This document shows positions 1 through 9,439 of a stretch of 64,000 bases of DNA, piece by piece. The stretch is from Diaminobutyricimonas aerilata (lineage in GTDB: Bacteria; Actinomycetota; Actinomycetes; Actinomycetales; Microbacteriaceae). Where the stretch lies: positions 310,001 through 374,000 of the forward strand of contig NZ_PGFF01000001.1 in NCBI RefSeq assembly GCF_002797715.1, read 5' to 3'. The position numbers were made by a program, and so were the translations under genes. Each line of letters opens with the position of its first letter. The stretch's first letter is position 1. The notes below the pieces were generated by a model. The model was not told the origin of the DNA. It made no database searches and saw nothing but the letters and a program-made list of their open reading frames with translations.

Positions 1-943
1 GCGGGATGGTCATCATCGCGCCGAACATGCCGAAGCCGACGAGCACGCCGAGCACGGTGGCCATCGAGAAGGTCGACGAGCGGAACAGCTTGAGCGGGAT
101 GAGCGCGTCATCGCCCATGAGCCGCTCGACCCACACGAACGAGACGATGCCGATCGCGCCGACGATGTAGCAGGCCCACGCGCCGGGGGAGGACCAGCCC
201 CACTCGCGACCCTGTTCGGCGATGAGGATGAGCGGAACGACCGCGAGCACGACGGTGAGGGCGCCCCACCAGTCGATGCGTGCGGATCGCGGCGTGTGCG
301 GCAGGTGCAGGAACGCCATGACGATGGCGAGGGCGATGATGCCGATCGGGATGTTGATCAGGAACACCCAGCGCCATCCGGTGACGCCGAAGATCTGGTC
401 GACGCCGGCGAGCAGGCCGCCGATGAGCGGACCGAGCACACTCGAAATGCCGAACACGGCGAGGAAGTAGCCCTGGTACTTCGCGCGTTCACGCGGGGCG
501 AGGATGTCGCCCATGACGGCGAGGGGGAGGGCCATCAGCCCGCCCGCACCGAGGCCCTGCACCGCGCGGTATGCGGCGAGCTCGTACATCGAGTTCGCCA
601 TGCCGCTGAGGAGTGACCCGATGAGGAAGATGACGATCGCGATGATGAACAGCGGGCGTCGGCCGAAGATGTCGCTGAGCTTGCCGTAGATCGGCGTCGC
701 GACCGTCGAGACGATGAGGAATGCGGTCGTGACCCATGCCTGCAGGCTCAACCCGTCGAGGTCGTCGGCGATCGTCTTCATCGAGGTTCCGACGACGGTC
801 TGGTTGAGGGCGGAGAGGAACATGGCCGCCATCAGGCCGAAGATCACGTAAAGGATCTGCTTGTGGGTCATCACGCCACCGGCGTCGGCGATGGCCTGGG
901 CGCGGTCCTTCGATGAGATCCGGGGGGTTGTGCGACGCGGCAT
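1..943 (-). CDS. MFS drug exporter, DHA2 (EmrB/QacA) type, 3'-truncated by window edge
   Basis: Proton-driven multidrug exporter of the 14-helix major facilitator family in the inner membrane. About 314 residues are visible; the C-terminus lies before base 1. After a charged leader (MPRRTTPRISSKDRAQ) come a helix with LSALNQTVVGTSM, the loop motif GKLSDIFGRRP (family motif A), GLGAGGLMALPLAV in helix 5, and LINIPIGIIALAI in helix 6. These are typical of EmrB/QacA exporters. ATG at 943 follows AGAAGG at good spacing. It is divergent from the VanY-like gene. The substrate cannot be told, and no TetR or MarR regulator is visible on this side. Confidence 0.88.
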   Translation of the reverse strand, partial: MPRRTTPRISSKDRAQAIADAGGVMTHKQILYVIFGLMAAMFLSALNQTVVGTSMKTIADDLDGLSLQAWVTTAFLIVSTVATPIYGKLSDIFGRRPLFIIAIVIFLIGSLLSGMANSMYELAAYRAVQGLGAGGLMALPLAVMGDILAPRERAKYQGYFLAVFGISSVLGPLIGGLLAGVDQIFGVTGWRWVFLINIPIGIIALAIVMAFLHLPHTPRSARIDWWGALTVVLAVVPLILIAEQGREWGWSSPGAWACYIVGAIGIVSFVWVERLMGDDALIPLKLFRSSTFSMATVLGVLVGFGMFGAMMTIP

Positions 944-974
944 GGGTCCTTCTGGGGGAGTTAAACGACAGCAG

Positions 975-1022
975 CCGTCGGCGACACCGACGGCGGTAAA
1001 CTTGCGCAGACTGCAAAGTTAC
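975..1022. promoter_or_regulatory. Dyads upstream of the MFS exporter gene
   Basis: Two inverted repeats lie in the 131-bp divergent gap. CCGTCGG/CCGACGG (975-981/987-993) has a 5-nt spacer. GTAAACTTGC/GCAAAGTTAC (996-1005/1013-1022) matches at 8 of 10 positions with a 7-nt spacer. The second has the size of a TetR-family operator. No regulator gene is adjacent within the window, so the assignment is speculative. Confidence 0.35.
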
Positions 1023-1062
1023 ACGCCGAGCAGCTTTCGGGCAAGTGGTTCACGGCGGACGT

Positions 1063-1068
1063 TAGGCT
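1063..1068 (+). promoter_or_regulatory. -10 element (TAGGCT) for a leaderless VanY-like gene
   Basis: TAGGCT ends 6 nt before the ATG at 1075, so transcription should begin at or next to the start codon. No Shine-Dalgarno sequence precedes the ATG, which fits leaderless translation. Confidence 0.55.
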
Positions 1069-1074
1069 CGATCG

Positions 1075-1845
1075 ATGCTCGCCCGACCCCTCGCTGTCGC
1101 CCTCGCCGCCGTCACCCTGCTTCTCGCCGGTTGCGTCGGAACGCCGGACCCGGAGCCGACCGAGCCGCCCACCGCATCCGCCACTCCGACCGAGAGCGCG
1201 ACCCCCACGCCCACGCCGACGCCCACTCCCACCTTCGACAGTTCCGCGCAGTCGATCGACGACCCGAACAGCACGTGGGTCGTCGTCAACAAGCTGCGCC
1301 CGCTGAACCCGGCCGACTACACGCCCGGGGACCTCGTCGACGTGCCGGTGCCGTTCGCGAACCCGCCCCAATTGCGGCGGGAGGCCTCGGATGCGGTCGT
1401 GGCGATGTTCGCGACCGCGAGCGCCGAAGCGGGGCTGCAGATGCAGTCGCAGAGCGCCTATCGCAGCTACCCGACCCAGGTGACGGTCTACAACCGCTAC
1501 GTCAGCGAGCGCGGACAGGCCGGAGCCGACCTCACGAGCGCCCGGCCCGGGCACAGCGAGCACCAGACCGGCCTGTCGATCGACATCTCGTCCGTGCCGG
1601 CGAACTGCTCGCTCGCCGCGTGCTTCGGAGAGACGCCGCACGGGCAGTGGCTCGCCGCGAACGCGTACCGCTTCGGCTTCATCCTGCGCTACCCGGCCGA
1701 CAAGACACCCGTCACCGGGTACGAGTACGAGCCGTGGCACTTCCGGTACGTGGGCGTGCCGCTCGCGACCGAGATGCACACCAAGGGCATCACGACGCTC
1801 GAGGAGTTCTTCGGGCTGCCGCCCGCCCCCGGCTACGCCGGCTGA
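1075..1845 (+). CDS. D-alanyl-D-alanine carboxypeptidase, VanY/M15B family, lipoprotein
   Basis: Extracytoplasmic zinc peptidase that trims the terminal D-Ala of peptidoglycan stem peptides. The 256-residue product has a lipoprotein signal (LLLAGC, Cys20). A low-complexity Thr/Pro linker with a (PT)n run (about 24-53) follows, then an M15B catalytic domain from about 95. Visible family motifs are SAYRSYPTQ, PGHSEHQTGLSID (zinc ligands His163 and Asp170) and EPWHFRYVG (His222). The start is fixed by the lipobox and the -10 hexamer just upstream. It stands alone, convergent with pgm. The zinc-ligand set looks complete. Confidence 0.9.
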   Translation: MLARPLAVALAAVTLLLAGCVGTPDPEPTEPPTASATPTESATPTPTPTPTPTFDSSAQSIDDPNSTWVVVNKLRPLNPADYTPGDLVDVPVPFANPPQLRREASDAVVAMFATASAEAGLQMQSQSAYRSYPTQVTVYNRYVSERGQAGADLTSARPGHSEHQTGLSIDISSVPANCSLAACFGETPHGQWLAANAYRFGFILRYPADKTPVTGYEYEPWHFRYVGVPLATEMHTKGITTLEEFFGLPPAPGYAG

Positions 1846-1881
1846 CGGTCGCCCGCCTCCGACTCGCGCCCTGCGGCCGCC

Positions 1882-1937
1882 GAAGTCGCACTCCGGCACA
1901 GTACGGACACGTGTGCACCGTGCGGAAGTGCGACTTC
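1882..1937. repeat. Extragenic inverted repeat between convergent genes
   Basis: Two 18-nt arms (1882-1899 and 1920-1937), starting GAAGTCGCACT and ending AGTGCGACTTC, pair at 16 of 18 positions around a 20-nt loop containing ACACGTGT. It lies between the convergent VanY-like gene and pgm. It may act as a bidirectional terminator, but it lacks a U-tract and looks like a REP-type element. Confidence 0.5.
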
Positions 1938-1987
1938 AGGGTCCGCGCGAGCGTTTCCCGCAGCGGGGACCCGCGGGGAGGTGCGGG

Positions 1988-3607
1988 TCAGGCGCCGAGG
2001 GCGGCGTCGACGATCGCGCGGGCTTCCGCCTGCACCTCCCGCAGGTGCTCGGAGCCGCGGAACGACTCGGCGTAGATCTTGTACACGTCCTCGGTGCCGC
2101 TCGGGCGGGCCGCGAACCACGCGTGCTCCGTGACGACCTTCACCCCGCCGACCGCGGCGCCGTTGCCGGGCGCTTCGCTCAGCCGCGCGGTGATCGGGTC
2201 TCCGGCGAGGGTCTCCGCGGTGATGGCGGAGCCGTCGAGCTTGCCGAGCCGCGCCTTCTGCTCCTTGCTCGCCGCCGCATCCACCCGCTCGTACGCGGAC
2301 GCACCGAAGCGCTCGGTGAGCTCGGCGTACAGCTGCGACGGCGTCTTGCCCGTGACGGCGACGATCTCCGCGGCGAGAAGGGCGAGCAGGATGCCGTCCT
2401 TGTCGGTCGTCCACACGGTGCCGTCTTTGCGCAGGAAGCTCGCGCCGGCGCTCTCCTCGCCGCCGAACGCGACCGACCCGTCGATGAGGCCGGGCACGAA
2501 CCACTTGAATCCGACCGGCACCTCCCACAACCGGCGGCCGAGCGATTCGGCGACGCGGTCGATCATCGTGCTCGACACGAGCGTCTTGCCGATCGCCGCA
2601 TCCTGACGCCACTCCGGCCGGTGCGTGTAGAGGTACTCGATCGCGACCGCGAGGTAGTGGTTCGGGTTCATGAGGCCGCCGTCGGGTGTGACGATGCCGT
2701 GACGGTCGGCGTCGGCGTCGTTGCCGGTGAGGATGTCGAAGTCGTGCCGGTGCGCGAGCACCGACGCCATCGCGGAGGACGACGACGGGTCCATGCGGAT
2801 CTTGCCGTCCCAGTCGAGCGTCATGAAACGCCAGGTGGGATCGACCGTCGGGTTCACGACGGTGAGGTCGAGCCCGTACTTCTCGGCGATGAGCTTCCAG
2901 TACCCGACGCTCGCGCCGCCGAGCGGGTCGGCGCCGATCCGCACGCCGGCACGCTTGATCGCGTCGATGTCGATGATGTTCTCGAGGTCGGCGACGTAGT
3001 GCTCGCGGAAGTCGTAGGTGTCGACGCCGCTCGGTTCCGCCATCTTCACGTCGCGGTTGCCGTCGGCGATGAGCTCGTTGGCTCGGTTCGCGATCCACGA
3101 TGTGGCGTCGGAGTCGGCCGGTCCGCCGTGCGGCGGGTTGTACTTGAAGCCGCCGTCGCGGGGCGGATTGTGGCTCGGGGTGATGACGATGCCGTCGGCC
3201 TGGTCGTCGTGCCCCTCCCTGTTGTAACGCAGGATGGCGTGACTGAGCGCCGGTGTCGGCACGTAGTCCTCGTACGCGTCGACGAGGGCGTGCACGCCGT
3301 TCGCCTCGAGCACCTCGAGCGCCGTCGTCTCGGCGGGACGGCTGAGGGCGTGCGTGTCCCGACCGACGAAGAGCGGACCGGTGATGCCCTGGCTCGCCCG
3401 GTACTCGACGATCGCCTGCGTGATGGCGGCGATGTGCGTCTCGTTGAAGGCGGTGTCGAGCGAGGAACCACGGTGCCCGCTCGTGCCGAACACCACCCGC
3501 TGAGCCGGGTCGGAGACGTCGGGCACTCCCGCGTAGTACGCGGCGATGAGTGCCTCCACGTCGACGAGGTCGGATTCGGTGGCCGGTGTTCCCGCTCGGT
3601 CGCTCAT
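1988..3607 (-). CDS. pgm: Phosphoglucomutase (alpha-D-glucose-phosphate specific)
   Basis: Cytosolic enzyme interconverting glucose 1-phosphate and glucose 6-phosphate, linking glycolysis to glycogen and cell-wall nucleotide sugars. The 539 residues match the usual length of the family. Visible motifs: [10 protein letters not shown] near 40, the phosphoserine loop [12 protein letters not shown] (Ser145), the Mg-binding loop [10 protein letters not shown], and the phosphate-binding [11 protein letters not shown] near the C-terminus. ATG at 3607 is preceded at 6 nt by CAGACT and has no Shine-Dalgarno sequence. The frame stays open upstream across pheA, but that part is antisense shadow. It is divergent from pheA. 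Confidence 0.96.
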   Translation of the reverse strand: MSDRAGTPATESDLVDVEALIAAYYAGVPDVSDPAQRVVFGTSGHRGSSLDTAFNETHIAAITQAIVEYRASQGITGPLFVGRDTHALSRPAETTALEVLEANGVHALVDAYEDYVPTPALSHAILRYNREGHDDQADGIVITPSHNPPRDGGFKYNPPHGGPADSDATSWIANRANELIADGNRDVKMAEPSGVDTYDFREHYVADLENIIDIDAIKRAGVRIGADPLGGASVGYWKLIAEKYGLDLTVVNPTVDPTWRFMTLDWDGKIRMDPSSSSAMASVLAHRHDFDILTGNDADADRHGIVTPDGGLMNPNHYLAVAIEYLYTHRPEWRQDAAIGKTLVSSTMIDRVAESLGRRLWEVPVGFKWFVPGLIDGSVAFGGEESAGASFLRKDGTVWTTDKDGILLALLAAEIVAVTGKTPSQLYAELTERFGASAYERVDAAASKEQKARLGKLDGSAITAETLAGDPITARLSEAPGNGAAVGGVKVVTEHAWFAARPSGTEDVYKIYAESFRGSEHLREVQAEARAIVDAALGA

Positions 3608-3613
3608 GCGGCA

Positions 3614-3619
3614 AGTCTG
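3614..3619 (-). promoter_or_regulatory. -10-like element (CAGACT) for leaderless pgm
   Basis: Read on the minus strand, CAGACT ends 6 nt before the pgm ATG. This is the same spacing as for many other genes here. The first base departs from TAnnnT. Confidence 0.4.
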
Positions 3620-3687
3620 GCACCGCGCACGGCCCGTTCTCCACGGGCTTTCAGCTTCCCGGATGACGAGGGAACGGCGTGCGCCGC

Positions 3688-3693
3688 TAGGCT
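3688..3693 (+). promoter_or_regulatory. -10 element (TAGGCT) for leaderless pheA
   Basis: TAGGCT ends 7 nt before the pheA ATG at 3701, the same hexamer as at the VanY-like gene and serS. No ribosome-binding site is seen. Confidence 0.55.
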
Positions 3694-3700
3694 CGCAGCC

Positions 3701-4645
3701 ATGCCCGATCCCGCCTCGACCGAGCGCTACAGCTACCTCGGACCGGCCGGCACCTTCACGTGGGCCGCGCTCACGCGAGTGCCCGAAGCCCAGGGCAAGG
3801 AGTGGGTGTCGGTCAACAACGTGGGGGAGGCCCTGCACGACGTCGTCTCCGGCCGCAGCGTCGGCGCGGTCATCGCGATCGAGAACAGCGTCGAGGGCGG
3901 CGTGAGCGCCACCCAGGACGCCCTCGCGAGCATCCCTGACCTGCGCATCACGGGGGAGTACCTCGTGCCGGTCGACTTCGTACTCGTCGCCCGCCCGGGC
4001 ACGGCGCTCGCGGATGTGCGGGTCGTGAGCGCGCATCCGGTCGCCTACGCCCAGTGCCGGGGTTGGCTCGAGCGCACCATCCCGGCGCACGCCCACGTTC
4101 CGGCGAGCTCGAACGTCGCGGCCGCGCACGACCTGCTCGACGGGGCGATCGCCGACGCCGCGATCGCGCCGCCGACCATCCGCGAGCAGGTCGACGTGGA
4201 GGTGCTCGCCGAGCACATCGTCGACAACCCGCACGCCGTCACCCGCTTCGTGCTCGTCGGCCGCGCCGGCCGGCTGCCCGAGCGCACCGGAGCGGACAAG
4301 ACGAGCCTGATCGTCGAGCTGCCCCACGAGGAGCCCGGCGCGCTGTTGGAGATGCTCGAGCAGTTCGCCACGCGCGGCGTCAACATGAACCGCCTGCACT
4401 CCCGGCCCATCGGCGACGCGCTCGGCCGGTACCGGTTCGTCATCGACATCGACGGTCACGTGCAGGACGAGCGTGTCGCCGACGCGCTGCTCGGGCTCAA
4501 GCGGTTCAGCCCGAAGGTGATCTTCCTCGGGTCCTACCCGCGGGCCGACCGGCAGGCCGTCGAGGTCACCTCGCGGTACGACGACGACGTGTTCATCGAC
4601 GCCCGCGACTGGCTGCGCGGGCTGCTGAGCGGCGAGCCGGAGTAG
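3701..4645 (+). CDS. pheA: Prephenate dehydratase
   Basis: Converts prephenate to phenylpyruvate, the committed step to phenylalanine. The 314 residues are a monofunctional enzyme without a chorismate mutase domain. The N-terminal catalytic domain shows [24 protein letters not shown] and the NPHAVTRF motif with the catalytic Thr of the TRF triad. The C-terminal ACT domain (about 205-290) has [15 protein letters not shown] and [15 protein letters not shown], the Phe-binding region; HSRP replaces the usual ESRP. Feedback inhibition by phenylalanine is likely. It is convergent with the lipid-kinase-like gene, with 17 bp between. Confidence 0.95.
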   Translation: MPDPASTERYSYLGPAGTFTWAALTRVPEAQGKEWVSVNNVGEALHDVVSGRSVGAVIAIENSVEGGVSATQDALASIPDLRITGEYLVPVDFVLVARPGTALADVRVVSAHPVAYAQCRGWLERTIPAHAHVPASSNVAAAHDLLDGAIADAAIAPPTIREQVDVEVLAEHIVDNPHAVTRFVLVGRAGRLPERTGADKTSLIVELPHEEPGALLEMLEQFATRGVNMNRLHSRPIGDALGRYRFVIDIDGHVQDERVADALLGLKRFSPKVIFLGSYPRADRQAVEVTSRYDDDVFIDARDWLRGLLSGEPE

Positions 4646-4662
4646 CAGCGGAGCAGCGGCGC

Positions 4663-5718
4663 CTACTGCGGCACGTCCACCGAGTGCCGGGCTGCGCCGA
4701 CCTCCTGGTCGGAGTCGATCTCCTCGTCCTGCGGGATCCGCACGACGAGTGCGCCCGGGTCGATGTAGGTGCGGATGGCGGTCGCCTTGCCGAAGGCGTC
4801 GCCGTCGAGTTCGTACTCCTCCGGCTCGGAGAACCGCATCACGAGCTGGCGCCCCTTCATGTAGCGCAGGGCGCGCACCTCCTTGCTCGTGCCCATGAGG
4901 CGTCGGCCGACCTCGGTGCGGCGCAGCACGCCGTTCTCCCAGGCGATCTTCACCCAGATCTGGAACCAGCCGAAGAGCCCCTTCGGGCGCAACGCGACGA
5001 TGTCGAACAGTCCGTCGTCGACGGCGGCCTCGGGCAGCAGCAGGATGTTGGCCGGCAGCGATCCGCAGTTGCCGATCAGGATGGTGTGGGCGGCCATGCC
5101 GCGGGTCGGCTCGTTGTCGAGGCGATAGCGCATCCGGAGCCGGGATCCTCCCTTGAGGGAACGCGCGATCGCGTCGACGTAGGCGAGCCAGCCCACCTTT
5201 TTCTTGAGTTCCTCGTTGGTGTTGACGATCATCTGGGCGTCGAGCCCGAGTCCGGCCATCACGAGGAACGCGTTGCGCGAGAGGCTGCCGTCCTCCATGC
5301 GCGCCTCGAACACGCCGAGGTCGATGCTCCGGTCCTTGCCCGTGAAGGCGACCTCGATCGAGCCCGGCTGGTCGTCGAGGGTGAGGTCGAGGTTGCGGGC
5401 GAGCAGGTTGCCCGTGCCCGACGGGAGCAGCGCGATCGGTACTCCCGTGCCGCGCAGCTGTTCGGCGACCGCACGCACCGTGCCGTCGCCGCCGGCAGCC
5501 ATGACGACCGCGGCACCCTGCTCGAGCGCCTTCTTCGTGACCTCGCCGCCCGGGTCTTCGACGCTCGTCTCGAACCACAGCGTCTCGCCCCACCCGGCGC
5601 GCTGCTGCGCGTCGGCGACGGTCGCGCGCAAGTCGTCGACGTCGACCTTCACCGGGTTGTACACGACCGCGGCGACGCTCGGGTTCGCGGGGCGGGTGGC
5701 CGTCTCGGGTGCCGTCAT
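4663..5718 (-). CDS. Diacylglycerol/lipid kinase family protein
   Basis: DAGK catalytic-fold protein of 351 residues that probably phosphorylates diacylglycerol or a related lipid or sphingoid base at the membrane face. The nucleotide-binding loop [15 protein letters not shown] lies near 67-80 and [14 protein letters not shown] near 97-110, followed by the beta-sandwich domain with GLGLDAQMI. Length and motif order fit the YegS/DagK group. The start codon is the ATG at 5718, which has TACGTT 6 nt upstream. Its position between pheA and serS gives no functional clue, and the exact substrate is unknown. Confidence 0.88.
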   Translation of the reverse strand: MTAPETATRPANPSVAAVVYNPVKVDVDDLRATVADAQQRAGWGETLWFETSVEDPGGEVTKKALEQGAAVVMAAGGDGTVRAVAEQLRGTGVPIALLPSGTGNLLARNLDLTLDDQPGSIEVAFTGKDRSIDLGVFEARMEDGSLSRNAFLVMAGLGLDAQMIVNTNEELKKKVGWLAYVDAIARSLKGGSRLRMRYRLDNEPTRGMAAHTILIGNCGSLPANILLLPEAAVDDGLFDIVALRPKGLFGWFQIWVKIAWENGVLRRTEVGRRLMGTSKEVRALRYMKGRQLVMRFSEPEEYELDGDAFGKATAIRTYIDPGALVVRIPQDEEIDSDQEVGAARHSVDVPQ

Positions 5719-5724
5719 GGCACC

Positions 5725-5730
5725 AACGTA
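5725..5730 (-). promoter_or_regulatory. -10 element (TACGTT) for the leaderless lipid-kinase-family gene
   Basis: On the minus strand TACGTT ends 6 nt before the ATG at 5718. No Shine-Dalgarno sequence is present. Confidence 0.5.
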
Positions 5731-5794
5731 TGTCACCCGCCCGTGAAGGAAGGGGGTGTCCGGGCGCATTCCCGGGCGGCGCCGCGGCGATCGA

Positions 5795-5800
5795 TAGGCT
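5795..5800 (+). promoter_or_regulatory. -10 element (TAGGCT) for leaderless serS
   Basis: TAGGCT ends 6 nt before the GTG at 5807. This supports GTG as the true first codon despite the lack of a ribosome-binding site. Confidence 0.55.
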
Positions 5801-5806
5801 GAGCGG

Positions 5807-7072
5807 GTGATCGATCCGCAGCTCCTCCGCGAGAATCCCGACCGAATCCGTGCGTCGCAGGAGCTGCGCGGCGGCTCGTCGTCCGCGGTCGACGAGGCGA
5901 TCCGAGCGGATGCGGAACGCCGCGCCGCGATCGGCGAGTTCGAGGCGCTGCGCGCCGAGCAGAACGCGTTCGGCAAGAGGGTCGCGAGTGCCCCGAAGGA
6001 CGAGAAGGCGGCCCTCGTCGCCCAGGTGCAGGAACTCGCCGCGCGGGTGAAGGCGGCGAGCCAGCGTGCGAGCGAAGCGGAGGGCGAGTTCACCCGCATC
6101 GTGGGCCGCATCCCGAACCTCGTGCTCGACGGGGTGCCTGCGGGCGGGGAGGACGACTTCGTCACCCTCCGCGAGGTCGGCGAGCGGCCCGTGTTCGACT
6201 TCGAGCCGCTCGACCACCTGGCGCTCGGCGAGAAGCTCGACGCGATCGACATGGCCCGCGGGGCGAAGGTCTCCGGCGCGCGGTTCTACTACCTCAAGGG
6301 CATCGGCGCGCGGCTCGAACTCGCCCTCATGCAGCTCGCCCTCGACCGGGCGCTCGCGGCCGGGTTCGTGCCGCTCATCACGCCCACTCTGGTGAAGCCC
6401 GAGATCATGCAGGGCACCGGATTCCTCGGCGAGCACGCCGACGAGGTGTACCACCTGCCCGACGACGACCTCTACCTCACCGGCACGAGCGAGGTCGCGC
6501 TCGCCGGCTACCACGCCGACGAGATCCTCGACCTGTCGGACGGGCCGCTGCGCTACGCCGGATGGTCGACGTGCTACCGCCGCGAGGCCGGAAGCCACGG
6601 CAAGGACACCCGCGGGATCATCCGCGTGCACCAGTTCAACAAGCTCGAGATGTTCAGCTACGTCGACCCGGCCGACGCCGAGGCGGAGCACGAGCGCCTG
6701 CTGGCCCTGCAGGAGGAGATGCTGCAGTCCCTTGGGCTCGCGTACCGCGTGATCGACACGGCGGCGGGCGACCTCGGCACGAGCGCGGCGCGCAAGTTCG
6801 ACGTGGAGGCGTGGGTGCCGACGCAGGACGCGTACCGCGAACTCACGAGCACGAGCAACTGCACCACCTTCCAGGCGCGACGGCTCGACATCCGTTCCCG
6901 AACCGAGAGCGGCAAGACGGCTCCGGTCGCGACCCTCAACGGCACGCTCGCGACCACTCGGTGGATCGTCGCGCTGCTCGAGACCCATCAGCGTGCCGAC
7001 GGCTCGGTCGCGGTACCCGAGGCGTTGCGCCCGTACCTGGGCGGCCTCGAGGTGCTGGAGCCGGTGCGATGA
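5807..7072 (+). CDS. serS: Seryl-tRNA synthetase
   Basis: Class II aminoacyl-tRNA synthetase charging tRNA-Ser; two tRNA-Ser genes lie in this window. The 421 residues begin [17 protein letters not shown]. An N-terminal coiled-coil arm (about 30-105) binds the tRNA long arm. The catalytic core shows [16 protein letters not shown], the motif 2 region [16 protein letters not shown] and the motif 3 region [20 protein letters not shown]. The start is GTG, supported by the upstream -10 hexamer and by alignment with the conserved MIDxxxLRE opening. Its stop overlaps the next start (ATGA), so the HAD gene is translationally coupled. Confidence 0.97.
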   Translation: MIDPQLLRENPDRIRASQELRGGSSSAVDEAIRADAERRAAIGEFEALRAEQNAFGKRVASAPKDEKAALVAQVQELAARVKAASQRASEAEGEFTRIVGRIPNLVLDGVPAGGEDDFVTLREVGERPVFDFEPLDHLALGEKLDAIDMARGAKVSGARFYYLKGIGARLELALMQLALDRALAAGFVPLITPTLVKPEIMQGTGFLGEHADEVYHLPDDDLYLTGTSEVALAGYHADEILDLSDGPLRYAGWSTCYRREAGSHGKDTRGIIRVHQFNKLEMFSYVDPADAEAEHERLLALQEEMLQSLGLAYRVIDTAAGDLGTSAARKFDVEAWVPTQDAYRELTSTSNCTTFQARRLDIRSRTESGKTAPVATLNGTLATTRWIVALLETHQRADGSVAVPEALRPYLGGLEVLEPVR

Positions 7073-7872
7073 CGGACCGCTGGCTCGTGGCCCTCGACAT
7101 CGACGGCACCGTGCTGCAGGAAGACGGCACGATGTCGGATGCGGTGATCGAGCAGGTGCAGCGCGTCGCCGACCTGGGGCACGAGGTCATGCTCGCCACG
7201 GGGAGGTCGGTGTCGATGACCCTGCCCATCCTCGACCGGCTCGGCATCTCGCCCGAGTACGTCGTGTGCGCGAACGGCGCCATCACGCTGCGCCGCGACG
7301 GCGACGCTCCGGTCGGCTACCGGCGCGAGTTCGTCGAGACCTTCGATCCCGCCGAGGTGCTGACGACCATCCGCGGGCATCTCTCCGAGGCGCGGTTCGC
7401 GGTCGAGGACGCGGAGGGCCACTACCGCTACTCGGGCGGCGCGTTCCCCGACGGGGCGCTCTCGACCACGAGCGAGCACGTCGAGTTCGAGGAGCTGCTC
7501 GATCTCGAGGCCACGCGTGTCGTCGTCATCTCGCCGGAGCACGACATGGAGGAGTTCCTCGGCGTCGTCGAGCGGATGGGGTTGCACCGGGTCAGCTACA
7601 ACGTCGGCTGGACGGCTTGGCTCGACATCGCCCCCGACGGCGTGAACAAGGCGACCGCGCTCGAGCGGGTGCGGCAGCGCCTCGACGTGCCGAGGGAGCG
7701 GGTGCTCGCGATGGGCGACGGACGCAACGACATCGACATGCTCGAGTGGGCCTCCGAGCATGGGCGCGGGGTGGCGATGGGACAGGCGCCCGACGACGTC
7801 GCCGCGGCCGCGTCCGAGCGCACCGGCACCGACCTCGACGACGGCGTCGCCGCGGTCCTCGCGGACTTCTGA
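7069..7872 (+). CDS. HAD-superfamily hydrolase, Cof type
   Basis: Cytosolic sugar-phosphate or nucleotide phosphatase of the Cof/YbiV group (267 residues). Motif I is LDIDGTVL (nucleophile Asp and acid/base Asp), motif [10 protein letters not shown], motif III Lys in the NKATALERV segment, and motif [14 protein letters not shown] type IIB cap lies between motifs II and III. The substrate is not predictable. It is co-translated with serS through a 4-nt overlap, a pairing that may be one of convenience. Nothing in it is truncated or odd. Confidence 0.9.
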   Translation: MTDRWLVALDIDGTVLQEDGTMSDAVIEQVQRVADLGHEVMLATGRSVSMTLPILDRLGISPEYVVCANGAITLRRDGDAPVGYRREFVETFDPAEVLTTIRGHLSEARFAVEDAEGHYRYSGGAFPDGALSTTSEHVEFEELLDLEATRVVVISPEHDMEEFLGVVERMGLHRVSYNVGWTAWLDIAPDGVNKATALERVRQRLDVPRERVLAMGDGRNDIDMLEWASEHGRGVAMGQAPDDVAAAASERTGTDLDDGVAAVLADF

Positions 7873-7905
7873 TCCGCCGACCAGGGCGACGGCAGGTGCG
7901 CCCGG

Positions 7906-7911
7906 TACACT
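7906..7911 (+). promoter_or_regulatory. -10 element (TACACT) upstream of the first LCP gene
   Basis: TACACT is followed by about 34 nt to the GTG at 7946, which would give a short 5' leader of about 28 nt carrying AGGAG. The same TACACT hexamer followed by CG occurs before tRNA-Ser and before the second LCP gene. No clear -35 is seen. Confidence 0.4.
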
Positions 7912-7945
7912 CGTGTCCTCCCCCGACCCGAGCCGCAGGAGCCGA

Positions 7946-9223
7946 GTGAGCCAGCCCGACACCGCCGCGCCGACCCGTCGTCGCGGTCCGCGCGCGTTCG
8001 CGCGTCACGGACGGCTGCCTGCCCGCAGCACCCCGCGCAGCGTGCTCGCCTTCATCGCCGCGGCCCTCGCGGTCGTGCTCGTCGGGGTCGGTTCCGTCGC
8101 TGCGATCGGCGTGTGGCAGTTCACGAGCAGCATCGAGACGTTCGACATCGGCGGCGACGGCGAGGCCGTCGCCGCCCCGCCGTCGATCGGGGCGTACCCG
8201 GGCGGCTTCAACATCCTCATCGTCGGGGCCGACAACGACCCCGACCAGCAGAGCGAGGCGTTCGGTGAGCGCGACGCGACGCTCAACGACGTCAACATGC
8301 TGCTGCACGTCTCGGCCGACCACAGCCGGGCGACGGCCGTGAGCATCCCGCGCGACCTCATCGTGCCCGTGCCCTCGTGCGACGACCCGGAGGGCGGCGG
8401 TCCGAAGTCGCCCATGTCGGCGCAGCCGATGAACTCGGTGCTCGCCCACGGCGGCATGCCGTGCGTCGTGAAGACGGTCGAGGAGCTCTCGGGCCTCGAG
8501 ATCCAGTTCGCCGGCCTCATCACCTTCAACGGCGTCATCCAGCTCTCCTCCGCGATCGGCGGCGTGCCGATCTGCACGACGGGTCCGATCGTCGACCCGC
8601 ACACCGGCATCAACCTGCCGGAAGCGGGCACCTACACGCTCGCCGGCGCCGAGGCGCTCGCCTTCCTGCGCACCCGCCACGGCATCGGCGACGAGAGCGA
8701 CCTGGGCCGCATCAACGCGCAGCAGATGTTCCTCTCCTCCCTCGTGCGCACCCTCAAGAGCGGCGAGACGCTCGGCAACCCGCAGAAGGTGCTCGGCCTC
8801 GCCATCGCCGCCCGCGACACCATGAAGCTGTCCCAGAGCCTCGCCAACATCGACACGATGCTCTCGATGGCGGCCGCGCTCAAGGACATCCCGCTCGAGA
8901 CCGTCGCCTTCGTGCAGTACCCCAACCAGTACGGGTCCGGCGACGAGGCGGGGCGGGTGTTCCCGGTGCGCGACACGGCGGAGCAGCTGTTCTCCGCCCT
9001 GCAGGAGGACCGTCCGTTCGCGCTCGGCGACCAGTCCGAGCGGGTCGGCGTGGTCGAGGACCCGAACGCGGCGCCCCCCGCCCCGAGTACTCCGGTCGAG
9101 ACCCCGGCGGCTCCGGACCCCTCCGCGAGCGCCCCGGCGGAGACGCCGGCCGGCCCGGAGGTCATCGAGGGGCTCGAGGGTCAGACGGCCGCGACGCCCA
9201 CCTGCGCCGTCGCCGCCGACTGA
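7946..9223 (+). CDS. LytR-CpsA-Psr (LCP) family cell-wall glycopolymer ligase (first copy)
   Basis: Membrane-anchored LCP phosphotransferase, the family that attaches glycopolymers to peptidoglycan from undecaprenyl-linked precursors. The 425 residues have a basic cytoplasmic leader, one transmembrane helix (about 32-55) and the LCP domain. Visible motifs are DVNMLLHVSADHS, TAVSIPRDLIVPVP and FLRTRHGIGDESDLGRINAQQ with its conserved Arg residues. A Pro/Ala-rich tail follows. GTG at 7946 is chosen because AGGAG sits 4 nt upstream; a GTG 33 nt earlier lacks one. A close paralogue lies at 9990-11273. Confidence 0.9.
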   Translation: MSQPDTAAPTRRRGPRAFARHGRLPARSTPRSVLAFIAAALAVVLVGVGSVAAIGVWQFTSSIETFDIGGDGEAVAAPPSIGAYPGGFNILIVGADNDPDQQSEAFGERDATLNDVNMLLHVSADHSRATAVSIPRDLIVPVPSCDDPEGGGPKSPMSAQPMNSVLAHGGMPCVVKTVEELSGLEIQFAGLITFNGVIQLSSAIGGVPICTTGPIVDPHTGINLPEAGTYTLAGAEALAFLRTRHGIGDESDLGRINAQQMFLSSLVRTLKSGETLGNPQKVLGLAIAARDTMKLSQSLANIDTMLSMAAALKDIPLETVAFVQYPNQYGSGDEAGRVFPVRDTAEQLFSALQEDRPFALGDQSERVGVVEDPNAAPPAPSTPVETPAAPDPSASAPAETPAGPEVIEGLEGQTAATPTCAVAAD

Positions 9224-9233
9224 CGCCCCGCGC

Positions 9234-9239
9234 TACACT
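9234..9239 (+). promoter_or_regulatory. -10 element (TACACT) for tRNA-Ser
   Basis: TACACT lies 13 nt upstream of the mature tRNA 5' end, a suitable position for a tRNA promoter. Confidence 0.45.
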
Positions 9240-9252
9240 CGGGCTGTCTCCG

Positions 9253-9340
9253 GGAGGGCTGTCCGAGCGGCCGATGGAGCTGGTCTTGAAAACCAGTGGG
9301 CAGAAATGTCTCGTGGGTTCGAATCCCACGCCCTCCGCCA
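9253..9340 (+). tRNA. tRNA-Ser (anticodon UGA)
   Basis: Class II tRNA with a long variable arm. The acceptor GGAGGGC pairs with GCCCTCC, followed by discriminator G and an encoded CCA. The anticodon stem CTGGT/ACCAG encloses loop CTTGAAA, giving anticodon TGA. The T arm GTGGGTTCGAATCCCAC is intact. It reads UCA and other UCN codons. Confidence 0.96.
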
Positions 9341-9427
9341 CGATCCGCGTCACCCTTGTTCGACTCCCACAACCGCGTGGGGCTCGACGCGGAGGTCTCC
9401 GACAGCGCGATAGCGCGGTCCGGCGGT

Positions 9428-9433
9428 CAGGCT
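9428..9433 (+). promoter_or_regulatory. -10-like element (CAGGCT) for the leaderless cupin gene
   Basis: CAGGCT ends 6 nt before ATG 9440, the spacing seen at other leaderless genes here. The six G residues between could alternatively act as a weak, too-close ribosome-binding site. Confidence 0.35.
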
Positions 9434-9439
9434 GGGGGG

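Noticed and set aside
1198-1233. Pro-Thr codon repeat in the VanY-like gene as a phase-variation tract
   Set aside because: It is a hexanucleotide-type in-frame repeat with mixed codons, a common lipoprotein linker; length change would not shift the frame.
1988-6988. A 1666-codon open frame on the minus strand through pheA, the lipid-kinase gene and serS
   Set aside because: Only its last 539 codons (pgm) have family motifs. The rest is antisense to three clear genes and Arg/Val/Glu-rich, as expected for GC-rich shadow frames.
9253-9340. tRNA-Ser as an integration site of a mobile element
   Set aside because: No duplicated 3' tRNA end, integrase or phage gene is seen in the flanks.
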